Source: Mycolicibacterium goodii
GTDB lineage: Bacteria > Actinomycetota > Actinomycetes > Mycobacteriales > Mycobacteriaceae
DNA length: 64,000 nt
Reading direction: 5' to 3'
Assembly: GCF_022370755.2 (NCBI RefSeq)
Contig: NZ_CP092364.2
Location: forward strand, 5,766,001 to 5,830,000
The notes under the pieces are model-generated. The model did no database searches and was not told the DNA's origin. It was given only the letters and a program-made list of their open reading frames with translations. Shown here one piece after another: positions 34,797 through 43,908 of this stretch. The position numbers and the translations under genes were made by a program. Every line of letters starts with the position of its first letter. Positions within the stretch are counted from its first letter, which is position 1.

Positions 34797-35062
34797 CGGA
34801 TTGAGCTCGCAGTCCTCATCGACGAGAAGCCCTTGTCGGCGACGCCGAGGCAGCGGGCGGTGAACCGGTCCGCCGATTCCGCCCCCGCCGGCCGCTGAGT
34901 GACGCCGACGAGCAACTCCCCGAGCGCCCGCAGCCCCGCTCGGGCGTCCTCGGGCAGTCCGTTGAGGTAGGCGCCGACATCGGTGATCGGCCGGCGCCGG
35001 GTAACGCGTCCGCTCATGACGTGGTCAGGCGTTGTGGCTGTGGCATCTTCGGTGAGAGTCAT
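34784..35062 (-). CDS. Small hypothetical protein upstream of AAA ATPase
   Basis: 92 residues from ATG 35062 (ATG 35017 is possible and would give 77). It is basic, with the segment DVGAYLNGLPEDARAGLRAL near the centre. No family is recognised. It overlaps the AAA gene by 13 bp, which supports translation as the first gene of a three-gene operon (small protein, AAA ATPase, zinc-ribbon protein). Confidence 0.45.
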   Translation of the reverse strand: MTLTEDATATTPDHVMSGRVTRRRPITDVGAYLNGLPEDARAGLRALGELLVGVTQRPAGAESADRFTARCLGVADKGFSSMRTASSIRCRG

Positions 35063-35242
35063 CGCTTCAAAGGGGGTCGGCGGGACGAGCAAAGTCGTAC
35101 AGAATCTCACCTCAGCGACGAACTGGCAAGGGCTTTTCTCCGTCATGCTCGCGACGCGTTGCGTCGCATCTCCTCGACACGAAACGCGGCGGCACGGAAT
35201 TCGCGCGACACGTTGGCGGCGGTGGTGTCATCCTGATGCCCC

Positions 35243-36067
35243 GTGACCGACGAACGGTATCCGCTGACGGCGGCCGACTACAGGGAGCGCAGCGAGCGTG
35301 CCCGCGATCACGCGCGTGCACGCTACGGCTCCTACCTCGAGGAGGTGCTGGGTGAGCGCGGAGTCGCGGATGCCGCAGATTTGGCGGACGTGGTGATATC
35401 TGCGTTGACGGAGTGGCCCGACGTCGAAACCGGTGAGCCGTGCCGCTGCTCCTGTCACCCGCAACTGCCCGGCAGCGAGCTCCACGACTTCGGCTTCGAT
35501 TGCAACTGCACCCGCACACAGGACCAACGGCGCAACTCAGTTCGCAAGCTGCTCACAGACCTCGACGGATACTGGCGATCCCCCGAAGGCTTCCGCGCCC
35601 GAGCCTCCGATGAGGCCGCCGAGGATGAGCTGCAGGCCTGGCTTAACCAACAACAGGGTGTCGTGGTCGATAGTCACGGCGGCTGGGCACCCGAACAGTG
35701 GCGCGGCACCGTCGACGGACACCGCTTCTACTTCCGCGAACGCGGCGGAGACTGGGACCTCGAGATCGACCTCCGTCCGACTGGGGAGTCCATGCGGATC
35801 ATTGACGGTCACAACGACGACGGCACCGCCCGCTACCGACAGCTCAACCTGGAGCGCGGAGACATCATCGCTTCAGGCACGATCTATACCGACGATTACG
35901 GCACCGCCTCCGCCGGACGGGCCCGGTTCATCGCCACGATGATCCGCGACCACCTACGCAGGAAGACCTGTTCCCATCACCTCGACAAACTCCGCGCGAT
36001 CTGCACCGTCGTCGGGGTCGAAGTCGACTGGTGTCCGACGTGCGGAATCAGTCTCGTACAGGATTAG
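35243..36067 (+). CDS. Hypothetical protein with cysteine clusters
   Basis: 274 residues from GTG 35243. Two Cys/His clusters are present: CRCSCHPQLPGSELHDFGFD with CNC at about 67-89, and a C-terminal CSHHLDKL and CPTCGI. These are likely zinc sites. The central region includes WAPEQWRGTVDGHRFYFRER. Proteins of this look are frequent in actinobacterial accessory DNA. It is divergent from the AAA operon with about 180 bp between starts. No function is assigned. Confidence 0.55.
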   Translation: MTDERYPLTAADYRERSERARDHARARYGSYLEEVLGERGVADAADLADVVISALTEWPDVETGEPCRCSCHPQLPGSELHDFGFDCNCTRTQDQRRNSVRKLLTDLDGYWRSPEGFRARASDEAAEDELQAWLNQQQGVVVDSHGGWAPEQWRGTVDGHRFYFRERGGDWDLEIDLRPTGESMRIIDGHNDDGTARYRQLNLERGDIIASGTIYTDDYGTASAGRARFIATMIRDHLRRKTCSHHLDKLRAICTVVGVEVDWCPTCGISLVQD

Positions 36068-36211
36068 CCGAAGACGGCTTCCGGGCCGATTCCAAAACAG
36101 CATCGTGGTGTGGGTCCGCAGTGTCACCATGCCGATCGCCATCGCTTGTGTTCTCGTCCAGACACAACAATTGGCGAGGCGTGTCACAGCCGGGGAATAC
36201 GCTGGCTGGCT

Positions 36212-37258
36212 GTGACGAGCGACCCAACGGAGCGCCTTCTGCGGATGGCGGTCTTGATGTGGAGTAACGCCGACCGAGCCGCTCGGGCGTGGCGGATGGG
36301 CGAGTGGGCGCTGCTGCACCAGGTCCGCGCCGACGGCAGCAGCAAACCCCGGGATCCGTCCCGTTTTGTTCCGGACAGGGGAAGCAGCCTCGACCTCGAT
36401 GACAGACACATCTCACCCGAGCTTGGCGCGAACTTCGTCAGCTCGACGGCGCGGTTCCCTGTGATGAACGCGGCCGAGTGTCTTGTTGGGGCATCCCAGG
36501 CGTTCGGGGCATCGTTGGAGCAGAAGCGCACGAGCACACTGTCGACCGGGATCCTGTGCCGCAGCGCCATCGAGAGCGCTGCCAAGACTATCTGGCTTCT
36601 CGCCGACCCCAACCGCGCCGTCCGGCGCGCTCGCTCACTGGGCTACACCGAGCGCGAGATCGGCTACCAGAAGAAGTACATCGCCGTCGAGACGCGCTTT
36701 CTCGAGGTGCGCACTGACGAGCGCCGCGACGCCGCGCGCCAGAGTTTCGCCGAGACGGAGCAGCAGTTTCGTGAGCGGTTGAACTTCCTGACGTCGCTAC
36801 CGAAGGCAGCCCGACAGCGGCCGCCCTCAGACTATGAGTTCTTTGTCCGTTGGGCCGGGGAGTGGATCGACCAGAATCCGCCCCCGCACATCACTGATGC
36901 CGACGGATTGCCGCACGGGATGTCGATCGGGGCCGAGCGCTTCTACACCGTCGGTTCGAGCTTCGTACACGGATACAAATGGATGACCGCCTATCTTGGC
37001 ACCGAAGAGAACGTCCTCACCCAACTCGCTGAGAGTCTTGCCGCGGCGGTCATCATGACCGAGTGCGCGGTGGCGCTATACGAGGCCCAGGCGACGCACC
37101 CCGCCCGAGCCCGAGTGCGCCGCAAGAACTACCCCGACCATCTGGACCCGACGGTGTTGCTGTGGGCAGACCGATACGGCCTACCTGCGCCAGCAATAGG
37201 GGAACCCATTCCGATGATCACTCGACAGCAGGCGGAGGACGGTCATGAGACAGTCTGA
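36212..37258 (+). CDS. Hypothetical helical protein coupled to ApeA (HEPN-like by appearance)
   Basis: 348 residues from GTG 36212; the frame is open to 36110 but the ribosome site is poor throughout, and ATG 36245 is an alternative. The protein is almost wholly helical, with ILCRSAIESAAKTIWLLADP and a later RFYTVGSSFVHGYKWMTAYL, reminiscent of HEPN-type or DUF5677-like proteins in which a Ser-x-x-His-Gly helix occurs. The last 14 bp overlap the ApeA-like start, so the pair is co-translated. Membership in a defence module is inference. Confidence 0.55.
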   Translation: MTSDPTERLLRMAVLMWSNADRAARAWRMGEWALLHQVRADGSSKPRDPSRFVPDRGSSLDLDDRHISPELGANFVSSTARFPVMNAAECLVGASQAFGASLEQKRTSTLSTGILCRSAIESAAKTIWLLADPNRAVRRARSLGYTEREIGYQKKYIAVETRFLEVRTDERRDAARQSFAETEQQFRERLNFLTSLPKAARQRPPSDYEFFVRWAGEWIDQNPPPHITDADGLPHGMSIGAERFYTVGSSFVHGYKWMTAYLGTEENVLTQLAESLAAAVIMTECAVALYEAQATHPARARVRRKNYPDHLDPTVLLWADRYGLPAPAIGEPIPMITRQQAEDGHETV

Positions 37259-38699
37259 GCCGCAACGGATCACGGGTTGGTTCTACCTCCCCGAGGATCC
37301 CAGCAACCGTGTGCCGGGAGTGCTGACCTGGGACCCGGGCGACGGTGCAACCCTGGAGCTGATCGGCGGTTTCTCTCCGGGACCCGAGTTCCGCCGGAAT
37401 CCGACCGGCGGACGGGTCGCTACTAACTTCGTGGGCGACGTACGGCCGGGGACCGTCTACGGTGAAACAGTTGCTGGAAAACAGATTTCTGTCTGGGACG
37501 CTCAGCGGGGCAGTCACACCGCAGGCTTTGACGGCGCAGTGCGTGAAGAGTTCTGGCATTCCTCGTGGATGTGCGTCGGGGCGCACATCATCAGCCCGCA
37601 GGAACCGGCATTGGTCAAAGCCACCATCACCATCGATGAGCTTTACTACCTCACCGACGACGGTAGGTTCTGCGCACCGCAGTGGGCCACAATCGAAGGA
37701 CTGGAACTTGAAAATCCGGGTAAAAAGCAGCCCGATGGCACACTGTTGACCCCGTACATTCTCCCTGTCGTCGGCGGTTACCGAGCTGAGTACGCGCGAG
37801 CTGACACCTCAGACGCGTCGTATGCGATCGCAACCACCGCGACGCGACCATGGATAAGTCCAGCGACAGAGGCCATGCCGGGCCTGAAGCTCGACATGAT
37901 GACGACCAACCTCCGCAGCGGCCCACAGGTTCTTCTACAGGTCAGTGCTCACGCCTGTATTGAGCTGCCGGACAAAGTACCTGGGTCGGTGGCCGACTTC
38001 GCGGATCGGAAGCCAGCCGTCGACGACCTCGTTCAACTGGCTACATTCGAGTCCTGCGGTACCTCAAAGATGTCTCTTCAGACCGCCAGCGATGACAGTA
38101 TCTCCCTGCTGATGCATACCGGCCGAACTGCTCGTCCCGATGATCCGCACAAGCCGACGGCCATCGTGTTCACCCTCGCCGATGTCACACTCGAGGCATA
38201 CCTCCAGACGCGGCAACGCTTCACCGACAGTCTCCAGTCAAGCTATGCATGGAGCGTCGTCGTGGGCCTCTGCGGACACTCATCACGCATCGTCGAGGAA
38301 TACGTGAGCCAGGCGTTGGCCGCAGCCGAGGGCTTCCACCGCTGGTGCCTCGGCGGCGGAAGCAACGTCACGTTGAACACCCGACTGCAGGCACTGCACG
38401 ACAGGCTCGCCCCTGAGGTTCAGGCGGCACTCGGCCTCGACGTCGCTCATTGGGCAAGCTGGGCGGTGTGGGCACGCAACCATGTTGCACATGGCGGAAC
38501 CCATGCGTGGCGCCCGCACAGTGACAGCTTTCAACTTCATCCGGTCGCCGAGTCGGTTCACCTCGTGACCTATCTGGTTGCCCTGGAGGAACTCGGTGTT
38601 CCCGAGGCCAAGGTGCTCGACGCTCTGCTCAACCACCCACGACTGAGCGCACTGGTGGAGCGATGCTCGCAGGTCAACGATCTCGGCGACGCCACTTGA
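37245..38699 (+). CDS. ApeA-type anti-phage HEPN protein
   Basis: 484 residues. The N-terminus ITGWFYLPEDPSNRVPGVLT followed by DGATLELIGGF is the characteristic start of the ApeA N-terminal domain (ApeA_NTD1). The C-terminal helical domain contains WARNHVAH at 409-416, an R-N-x3-H (Rx4H) HEPN RNase motif with R411 and H416. ApeA is a single-gene abortive-infection system whose HEPN domain is essential for defence (published). The gene is intact and overlaps the upstream gene by 14 bp. The family call is from memory; the HEPN residues are visible in the sequence. Confidence 0.82.
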   Translation: MRQSEPQRITGWFYLPEDPSNRVPGVLTWDPGDGATLELIGGFSPGPEFRRNPTGGRVATNFVGDVRPGTVYGETVAGKQISVWDAQRGSHTAGFDGAVREEFWHSSWMCVGAHIISPQEPALVKATITIDELYYLTDDGRFCAPQWATIEGLELENPGKKQPDGTLLTPYILPVVGGYRAEYARADTSDASYAIATTATRPWISPATEAMPGLKLDMMTTNLRSGPQVLLQVSAHACIELPDKVPGSVADFADRKPAVDDLVQLATFESCGTSKMSLQTASDDSISLLMHTGRTARPDDPHKPTAIVFTLADVTLEAYLQTRQRFTDSLQSSYAWSVVVGLCGHSSRIVEEYVSQALAAAEGFHRWCLGGGSNVTLNTRLQALHDRLAPEVQAALGLDVAHWASWAVWARNHVAHGGTHAWRPHSDSFQLHPVAESVHLVTYLVALEELGVPEAKVLDALLNHPRLSALVERCSQVNDLGDAT

Positions 38700-38772
38700 C
38701 CGGCACAAGGTCATCGTGATTGACATTCGTCGGGATTATCGGCTGTATCGCCGTCGTCGGCGCACCGGCCGT

Positions 38773-39213
38773 TCAGGCATCTTGGCGCGAACCAACCACC
38801 GGTTCAACAGCTTCTAACAATCGCAAGAGTTCCTGGGCAAACTCGTCCTGATGACCCCGCAGGAACCGTGCCATCCCTCGCACCTCCGCGACAGCCTCAC
38901 GCGCACGCCCAAGTTCCTCCGCGGTCGGCCCTACCGGAGCCACGACACCATCGGGATTGGTTCGCAAGTAGGCGGAGATGCGCGCGCGCATCTGATCAGC
39001 TTGACGGTCGTAGTGCTCTAACAGACCGCAGAGACGGCGTTGGTCTCGCTCGGCGTTGCGTCGGCAGTCCTCACTATGGAAATCCTTGCGCCGGCCGGGG
39101 CCCAGTTGTCGCAGAAATTGTTCATCGCATCTTGGGTTGGCGCATGTCGCTTGCAGAACCTGAAGCTCCGCATCGTCGCGCCGATCGGCGAAGTCCACGA
39201 CGTCACCCGACAT
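38773..39213 (-). CDS. Small zinc-finger protein with coiled-coil tail
   Basis: 146 residues. One CxxxxC...H...C zinc-finger-like motif (TCANPRCDEQFLRQLGPGRR, then FHSEDCRRN) lies at about 23-52. A long charged helix follows (EHYDRQADQMRARISAYLRT and AREAVAEVRGMARFLRGHQD). Similar finger-plus-helix proteins occur in actinobacterial phages and islands. No function is assigned. It is isolated, with a 273-bp gap before the next plus-strand gene. Confidence 0.6.
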   Translation of the reverse strand: MSGDVVDFADRRDDAELQVLQATCANPRCDEQFLRQLGPGRRKDFHSEDCRRNAERDQRRLCGLLEHYDRQADQMRARISAYLRTNPDGVVAPVGPTAEELGRAREAVAEVRGMARFLRGHQDEFAQELLRLLEAVEPVVGSRQDA

Positions 39214-39486
39214 TTGCCTCTCCCGTCTAGAGTTTATCTGCGCGTTTCATCGCGGGCATAAGCATAGGTATCCACCGATGTAGAACCACTGGCAACACGC
39301 ATTCTCGATGAGGTGGACAGAGGTGACGCGCCGCGCGAGCTCAAGTTAATTTGCGCGCTTTAGGTATAGCCGATCATTGGGTCGTCCCCGCGTTTGCGGT
39401 GACACGTGGCCAGCACGGGTGCTTGAAGCGCCACGTACCCGACGCCGGTCCATACGTACGACCTGAAACTGAAACTCGGAGTTCCT

Positions 39487-41112
39487 ATGGCTCGCAAACC
39501 TGCCGTCGCCGCAGCGACCACGCTGTACAGACTCGTCGGACTGACCAGCCCTCGCTCGGCGATCCGCAATAAGTACCTGGAGTCTCCCGCCTTCACATTC
39601 AGCACCCCCTCAGTGGGAAGCCGCGAATCAGCGCTTGTGGTTGGCCACATCATCACTGAGCGCGCGAAGTGGACAGGCACCGTAAGCGCACTCATTGAGG
39701 ATCCCGTCGATGCCCACAACACCACCGCGGCAGCCGTATTGCTGGTACCGGGCGACGAGGACGTCACTTGGGCTCTGTCCTACGGAATGGGCTTCCTACT
39801 GCTAGACCAGTCTTACGTCGACCCAGGCTTCGGGCAACGCCTCGCCGTCCGCGTCGCCGATGCTGATCAGCTCAACTCGCTCACGCGGAAGACCATGGAC
39901 GACCGCGCCAAGGTCGACCGCTCATCCATTCCCTCCGGTGACCATCTTCGAGGCTTCGGGATCGGCGGATTCGGAGAATTGGTGACCCGACTCGTAGCCA
40001 CCGCAACACTTCCAGGCCTCAGCACCGACAAGCCCATCAAGCTCCGCGGCGCCGATGGGCTGAACATCCCGCTCGGTAAGAAACCTGGAACGTTGCTCGC
40101 CGACCTGGACGCCATCACCAAGGCGCTCCTGCTGCCCGTCGTCAAGGACCTAGAGGTCCTCGAACAGCTCATCGCACTAAAGAAGGGCAGCGAAGACGCC
40201 ACCAAACTCGACGCCAAGCTAGTCGACGCCCTCCAGCGAGCCTCTGCCACACCGATCGGGGCAGCATGGCCCCACGAGAGTGTGAACGAGAACGGCACAC
40301 CGGCCGCGTTCGCGGTCAAGAAACGCGGCCGACCTGAAATCCGGCCCGGCACTCCCACCGTCGAGGACCTCTTTTCCGCCCTCGATACCGAGAATATTCT
40401 CGAATCACTCGACCGCGTCAAGATCCAGCTCTATAGCGATCCAGACGGCGAAAGCCCGATCAGTCCAGATATCCCGCTACGCAAGTGGATCGCATTCGAA
40501 GCAGACCTCGACGGCCACAAACACTTCCTGCACGACGGGCTCTGGTACCGAATCGACAACACCTATGCTGCCCAGCTCAAGCAGCGCGTTCAGACCATCT
40601 TCAACCGCCCGTGCGACCTGCAACTTCCGGCCTGGCCCGCAACGGCCGACGGTAAGCTCATCCCCGAGAAGGACTACAACGAACTCGCCGCCCGCGCATG
40701 TGGTGGTGTACTTCTCGACCGAAAGCTCGTTCATACCAACCAGAATCCGCGCGGCTTCGAGACCTGCGACATCCTTACTCCTGACGGTACTCTCGTCCAC
40801 GTCAAGAACCTTGATGCCTCTGCCCCCGCGAGTCACCTCTTCGCCCAGGGCGCGAATTCAAGCCACACGCTAAGTTTCGACGAGGAAGCGCGCGATAAGT
40901 TTCGTGCCCGCGTGATCGAAGCTGGCGGGGACCCTAAGTTGGTGCAGGACAAGCCCCCAGCGATCGTGTTCGGCATCGCACGCAACTCCGACAAGGCCTT
41001 CACCGCCGAATCCCTGTACAGCTTCAGCCAAGTGACGCTTGTGCGCACGTACCTAGATTTGGAAGCACGTGGCATTCCCGTCAATGTGGTGCCCATAGAT
41101 CGCGCAGTTTGA
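39487..41112 (+). CDS. DUF6119 / TIGR04141-family sporadic protein
   Basis: 541 residues. The central block GFGIGGFGELVTRLVATATL followed by KPIKLRGADGLNIPLGKKPG and TLLADLDAI is the hallmark of the sporadically distributed TIGR04141 family (DUF6119). The C-terminal region ETCDILTPDGTLVHVKNLDA followed by SHLFAQGANSS has a D-x(n)-HVK arrangement like a PD-(D/E)xK nuclease core, which would fit a defence role but is inference. The gene stands alone and appears full length. GC content and codon use are slightly lower than in the core regions. Confidence 0.75.
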   Translation: MARKPAVAAATTLYRLVGLTSPRSAIRNKYLESPAFTFSTPSVGSRESALVVGHIITERAKWTGTVSALIEDPVDAHNTTAAAVLLVPGDEDVTWALSYGMGFLLLDQSYVDPGFGQRLAVRVADADQLNSLTRKTMDDRAKVDRSSIPSGDHLRGFGIGGFGELVTRLVATATLPGLSTDKPIKLRGADGLNIPLGKKPGTLLADLDAITKALLLPVVKDLEVLEQLIALKKGSEDATKLDAKLVDALQRASATPIGAAWPHESVNENGTPAAFAVKKRGRPEIRPGTPTVEDLFSALDTENILESLDRVKIQLYSDPDGESPISPDIPLRKWIAFEADLDGHKHFLHDGLWYRIDNTYAAQLKQRVQTIFNRPCDLQLPAWPATADGKLIPEKDYNELAARACGGVLLDRKLVHTNQNPRGFETCDILTPDGTLVHVKNLDASAPASHLFAQGANSSHTLSFDEEARDKFRARVIEAGGDPKLVQDKPPAIVFGIARNSDKAFTAESLYSFSQVTLVRTYLDLEARGIPVNVVPIDRAV

Positions 41113-41355
41113 ACTGCGAGGGCCTTCACAGCTGCTGACGGACCTACTGTTCAGTCATACCCGTATGGCCGAGTACGCCCAGACTGCTCGCCACGCGTTG
41201 GTGTGCTTGTCGCCGATCCCAGATCGGTTCAACCCGGTGCGCCGTGTCGTTGACGGTGTTGTTGGCGTGCCGTGGAGGGACGGTGTCGAGTATCTGCCCG
41301 TCGATCAGTTGCCCCCCGCTGCTGAAGTCACATCCTGCGCTAGCACAGGCTCGCC

Positions 41356-42138
41356 CTACAAGATGTGGTCAGTCCCCCCGTTGAGGATGTCCACCATGTC
41401 GATGACAAAGGGCGATGGCCCGGTAGAGATCCAACGACCGTATGGAGTGAAATAGCCTGGGCCGACTATAAGACGGACATCGTGTTGGGCTCTCGTAATC
41501 GCCACGTAGAGAGCTCGCCGAGGCTCTTCCATCTCTTTGGGGGTCGGGTCTCTCCAGCCACTCGCAACCTTCACCTGCCTTGGTACAACGCCGTTCACAA
41601 GTCCGGGCAGCACAACGGTATGAAATTCTCGGCCCTTGGCGCTGTGATAAGTCGTGACCACGACCTTTCCAGCGACCAATGGGAACCGCGCGATGTCGAT
41701 CAGAGACAAGGCCTCTTCCTCGACGACTCTCCTCAACCTATCGGTCACGCTGGCATTGTCTTCGTCAGGATGTCGCTCGGCGACGGCGTCCAGTTCAAGC
41801 TCGGTCGTGAGACGGTCGAGCCATTGGGCCGCGGACCCTTCCGGGTCGTAGGCGACCCCAGGTGGGTCGACAGCTACTTGCACAGCACGCACCAGTGCCA
41901 AACGTGTTGGAGGCAATGACACTTCCGAGTCGCGTCGAAGCCGCTCAAGCTTGCGCACAAGCTCCATGGTGCTAGGAACATGGGTCGATCGGGTGAGATC
42001 AGACGTGACTGTCGCGGATTCGCGAATTTGCATATTCGCGACAGTCCGGCCAGCACACTGCTGCACGAAACTAGAGACCGACCCAGCTGGTAGCCGGGAG
42101 TCGCGTTCGTGCAGGAAGGGGATCGCGCTGGCGCCTAG
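41356..42138 (-). pseudogene. GajB-like UvrD helicase, 3' fragment (split by IS1182 element)
   Basis: The C-terminal part of a UvrD/PcrA-type helicase: motif V VVTTYHSAKGREFHTVVLPG and motif VI ALYVAITRAQHDVRLIVGPG are intact. An internal GTG at 42066 makes an apparent 236-residue frame, but the fragment joins the 5' part at 43909 once the 1,770-bp element and one CTAG copy are removed, restoring a single 625-codon gene that begins at 45007. Loss of the joined frame should abolish the helicase. With the OLD-type nuclease gene upstream it forms a Gabija-like pair. Confidence 0.9.
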
Positions 42139-43908
42139 GAGTCTGCTGAATTAATCCGGCGTGGTGGCGGGGTTTGTGGCTGGGTTCTCGAGATGATTAA
42201 TGGATGCAGGGGCATTCTGATGATCAGCGTGAGCTGTTGGATGCGGAGTCGGTTGCCGGGCATCTGCTGAAGTCCGACAGCATGTTTGCATTTCTGGCCG
42301 AACACCGCCACGAGTTGTTTCCCGAGGCGATGTTCGCTGATCTTTTCCCGTCGCGGCGGGGGCGTCCGAGCGTGCCGGCCGAGGTGATGGCTTCGGTGAT
42401 CACCCTGCAGGCCCTGCACGGGCTCTCTGATAGCGAGACCGTGGACGCGGTCACCTTCGATCTGCGCTGGAAAGTCGCGTGCGGGTTGGCGGTGACCGCG
42501 CCGGCGTTTCACTCGACCACGCTGACCTACTGGCGGCGCCGGCTGGCGGCCTCGCAGGCGCCGGACCGGATCTTTGAGGCGGTCAAGGCCGTCGTGGCGC
42601 AGACCGGTGTGTTGGCCAAAAAGACGCGGCGAGCGTTGGACTCCACCGTGCTCGATGATGCGGTGGCCACCCAGGACACCGTAACCCAGCTGATCGCTGC
42701 GATCCGCCGGGTCGGGCGCGAAGTCCCGGGGGCCGGCGAGGTGATCACCACTTACTGCACCGCCCACGATTACAGCGATCCGGGTAAACCGGCGATCGCC
42801 TGGAACGACAGAACCGCCCGCGACCAGCTTGTCGACGCCTTGGTCGGCGATGCGCACCGGCTGCTAAGGCATCTGCCCGACCAGGAACTGGGCCCGCGGG
42901 CCGCTGAGGCGGTGTCGTTGTTGGCGCTGGTCGCCGGCCAGGACGTCGAACCGGTCGAGGGTTCTGATGGCACCGACGGGCAGTGGCGCATCGCCCAGAA
43001 GGTGGCCGGTGATCGGGTGATCTCTACCGTGGATCCCGAAGCCCGCCATGCCCATAAGACGGTGCATCGCCGCCAGGACGGATACAAGGCCCACATCGCC
43101 GTCGAACCCGACACCGGAATCATCACCGACTGCGCGCTGACCAAGGCAAGCGGACAAGACAATCACGAAGCCGTCATCGGACTGGCGCTGCTGGCACACG
43201 AGACGACGGCGGTGCGGGTGCTCGGCGACTCGGCCTACGGCACCGGTCAGGCACGGGCGACGCTGGCCGAGCTCAAGCATGTCGCCGTGATCAAACCGCT
43301 CCCGCTGAGAACCCCGGTCCCGGGTGGGTTCACCAGCGATGACTTCACCATCGATTTCGCGGCCCGTACCGTGACGTGTCCGGCCGAGCACACCATCCCC
43401 ATCGGACCTAGCGGTGGAGCTGCATTCGAAAAGCATTGCCGGTCATGCGCTTTGAGGCACCTGTGCACCACCGCAGTGCGTGGGCGAAAGCTCACCATCA
43501 GCGAACACGAACCGCACCTACGTGCCGCCCGCGCCCTCGCGCGCACACCCGAATGGCAGGCTGAGTACCGCCAACACCGCCCCATGGTGGAACGCTCGAT
43601 CGCCTGGTTGACCCGCGGCAACCGCAAAGTCCGCTACCGCGGCGTCAGCAAGAACAACCACTGGCTGCACCACCGCGCCGCCGCATTGAACCTGCGCCGC
43701 CTGATCAGCATGGGCCTGACCCACACCGGCACCACCTGGGCCATCGCCTAAGCCCAGACATCCCGGCGGCCTTGCGGCGCGAACATCGGATTGCCACGCC
43801 CCAAACGGCGGGGCAATCCCAAATCTGTCGGCCTGCCTGTGACTTCACACACGCGCCGACGAGCGCTTGAGACGCCCCGCCCCATCAACCCACTAATTCA
43901 GCAGGCTC
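42139..43908 (+). mobile_element. IS1182-family insertion sequence
   Basis: 1,770 bp with imperfect terminal inverted repeats: left GAGTCTGCTGAATTAATCC (42139-42157), right end GAGCCTGCTGAATTAGTGG in reverse orientation (43890-43908). The target duplication CTAG is at 42135-42138 and 43909-43912. A palindromic 4-bp target such as CTAG is typical of IS1182 relatives. The intact target duplication indicates that the element has stayed in place since insertion. Confidence 0.95.
42204..43751 (+). CDS. IS1182 family transposase
   Basis: 515 residues from ATG 42204. The family N-terminal domain (LFADLFPSRRGRPSVPAEVM style) and a DDE core are present: D146 (RALDSTVLDD), D342 (RVLGDSAYGTG) and E463 (RPMVERSIAWLTRG). 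The Cys cluster CRSCALRHLC at about 412-421 is the usual IS1182 zinc motif between the second Asp and the Glu. The gene fills the element with 65 bp on the left and 157 bp on the right. It appears intact and probably active. Confidence 0.95.
   Translation: MQGHSDDQRELLDAESVAGHLLKSDSMFAFLAEHRHELFPEAMFADLFPSRRGRPSVPAEVMASVITLQALHGLSDSETVDAVTFDLRWKVACGLAVTAPAFHSTTLTYWRRRLAASQAPDRIFEAVKAVVAQTGVLAKKTRRALDSTVLDDAVATQDTVTQLIAAIRRVGREVPGAGEVITTYCTAHDYSDPGKPAIAWNDRTARDQLVDALVGDAHRLLRHLPDQELGPRAAEAVSLLALVAGQDVEPVEGSDGTDGQWRIAQKVAGDRVISTVDPEARHAHKTVHRRQDGYKAHIAVEPDTGIITDCALTKASGQDNHEAVIGLALLAHETTAVRVLGDSAYGTGQARATLAELKHVAVIKPLPLRTPVPGGFTSDDFTIDFAARTVTCPAEHTIPIGPSGGAAFEKHCRSCALRHLCTTAVRGRKLTISEHEPHLRAARALARTPEWQAEYRQHRPMVERSIAWLTRGNRKVRYRGVSKNNHWLHHRAAALNLRRLISMGLTHTGTTWAIA

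Noticed and set aside
41165..41455. 96-codon plus-strand frame between the DUF6119 gene and the helicase fragment
   Set aside because: It overlaps the 3' end of the helicase on the other strand, has no recognisable domain, and could only be a remnant.
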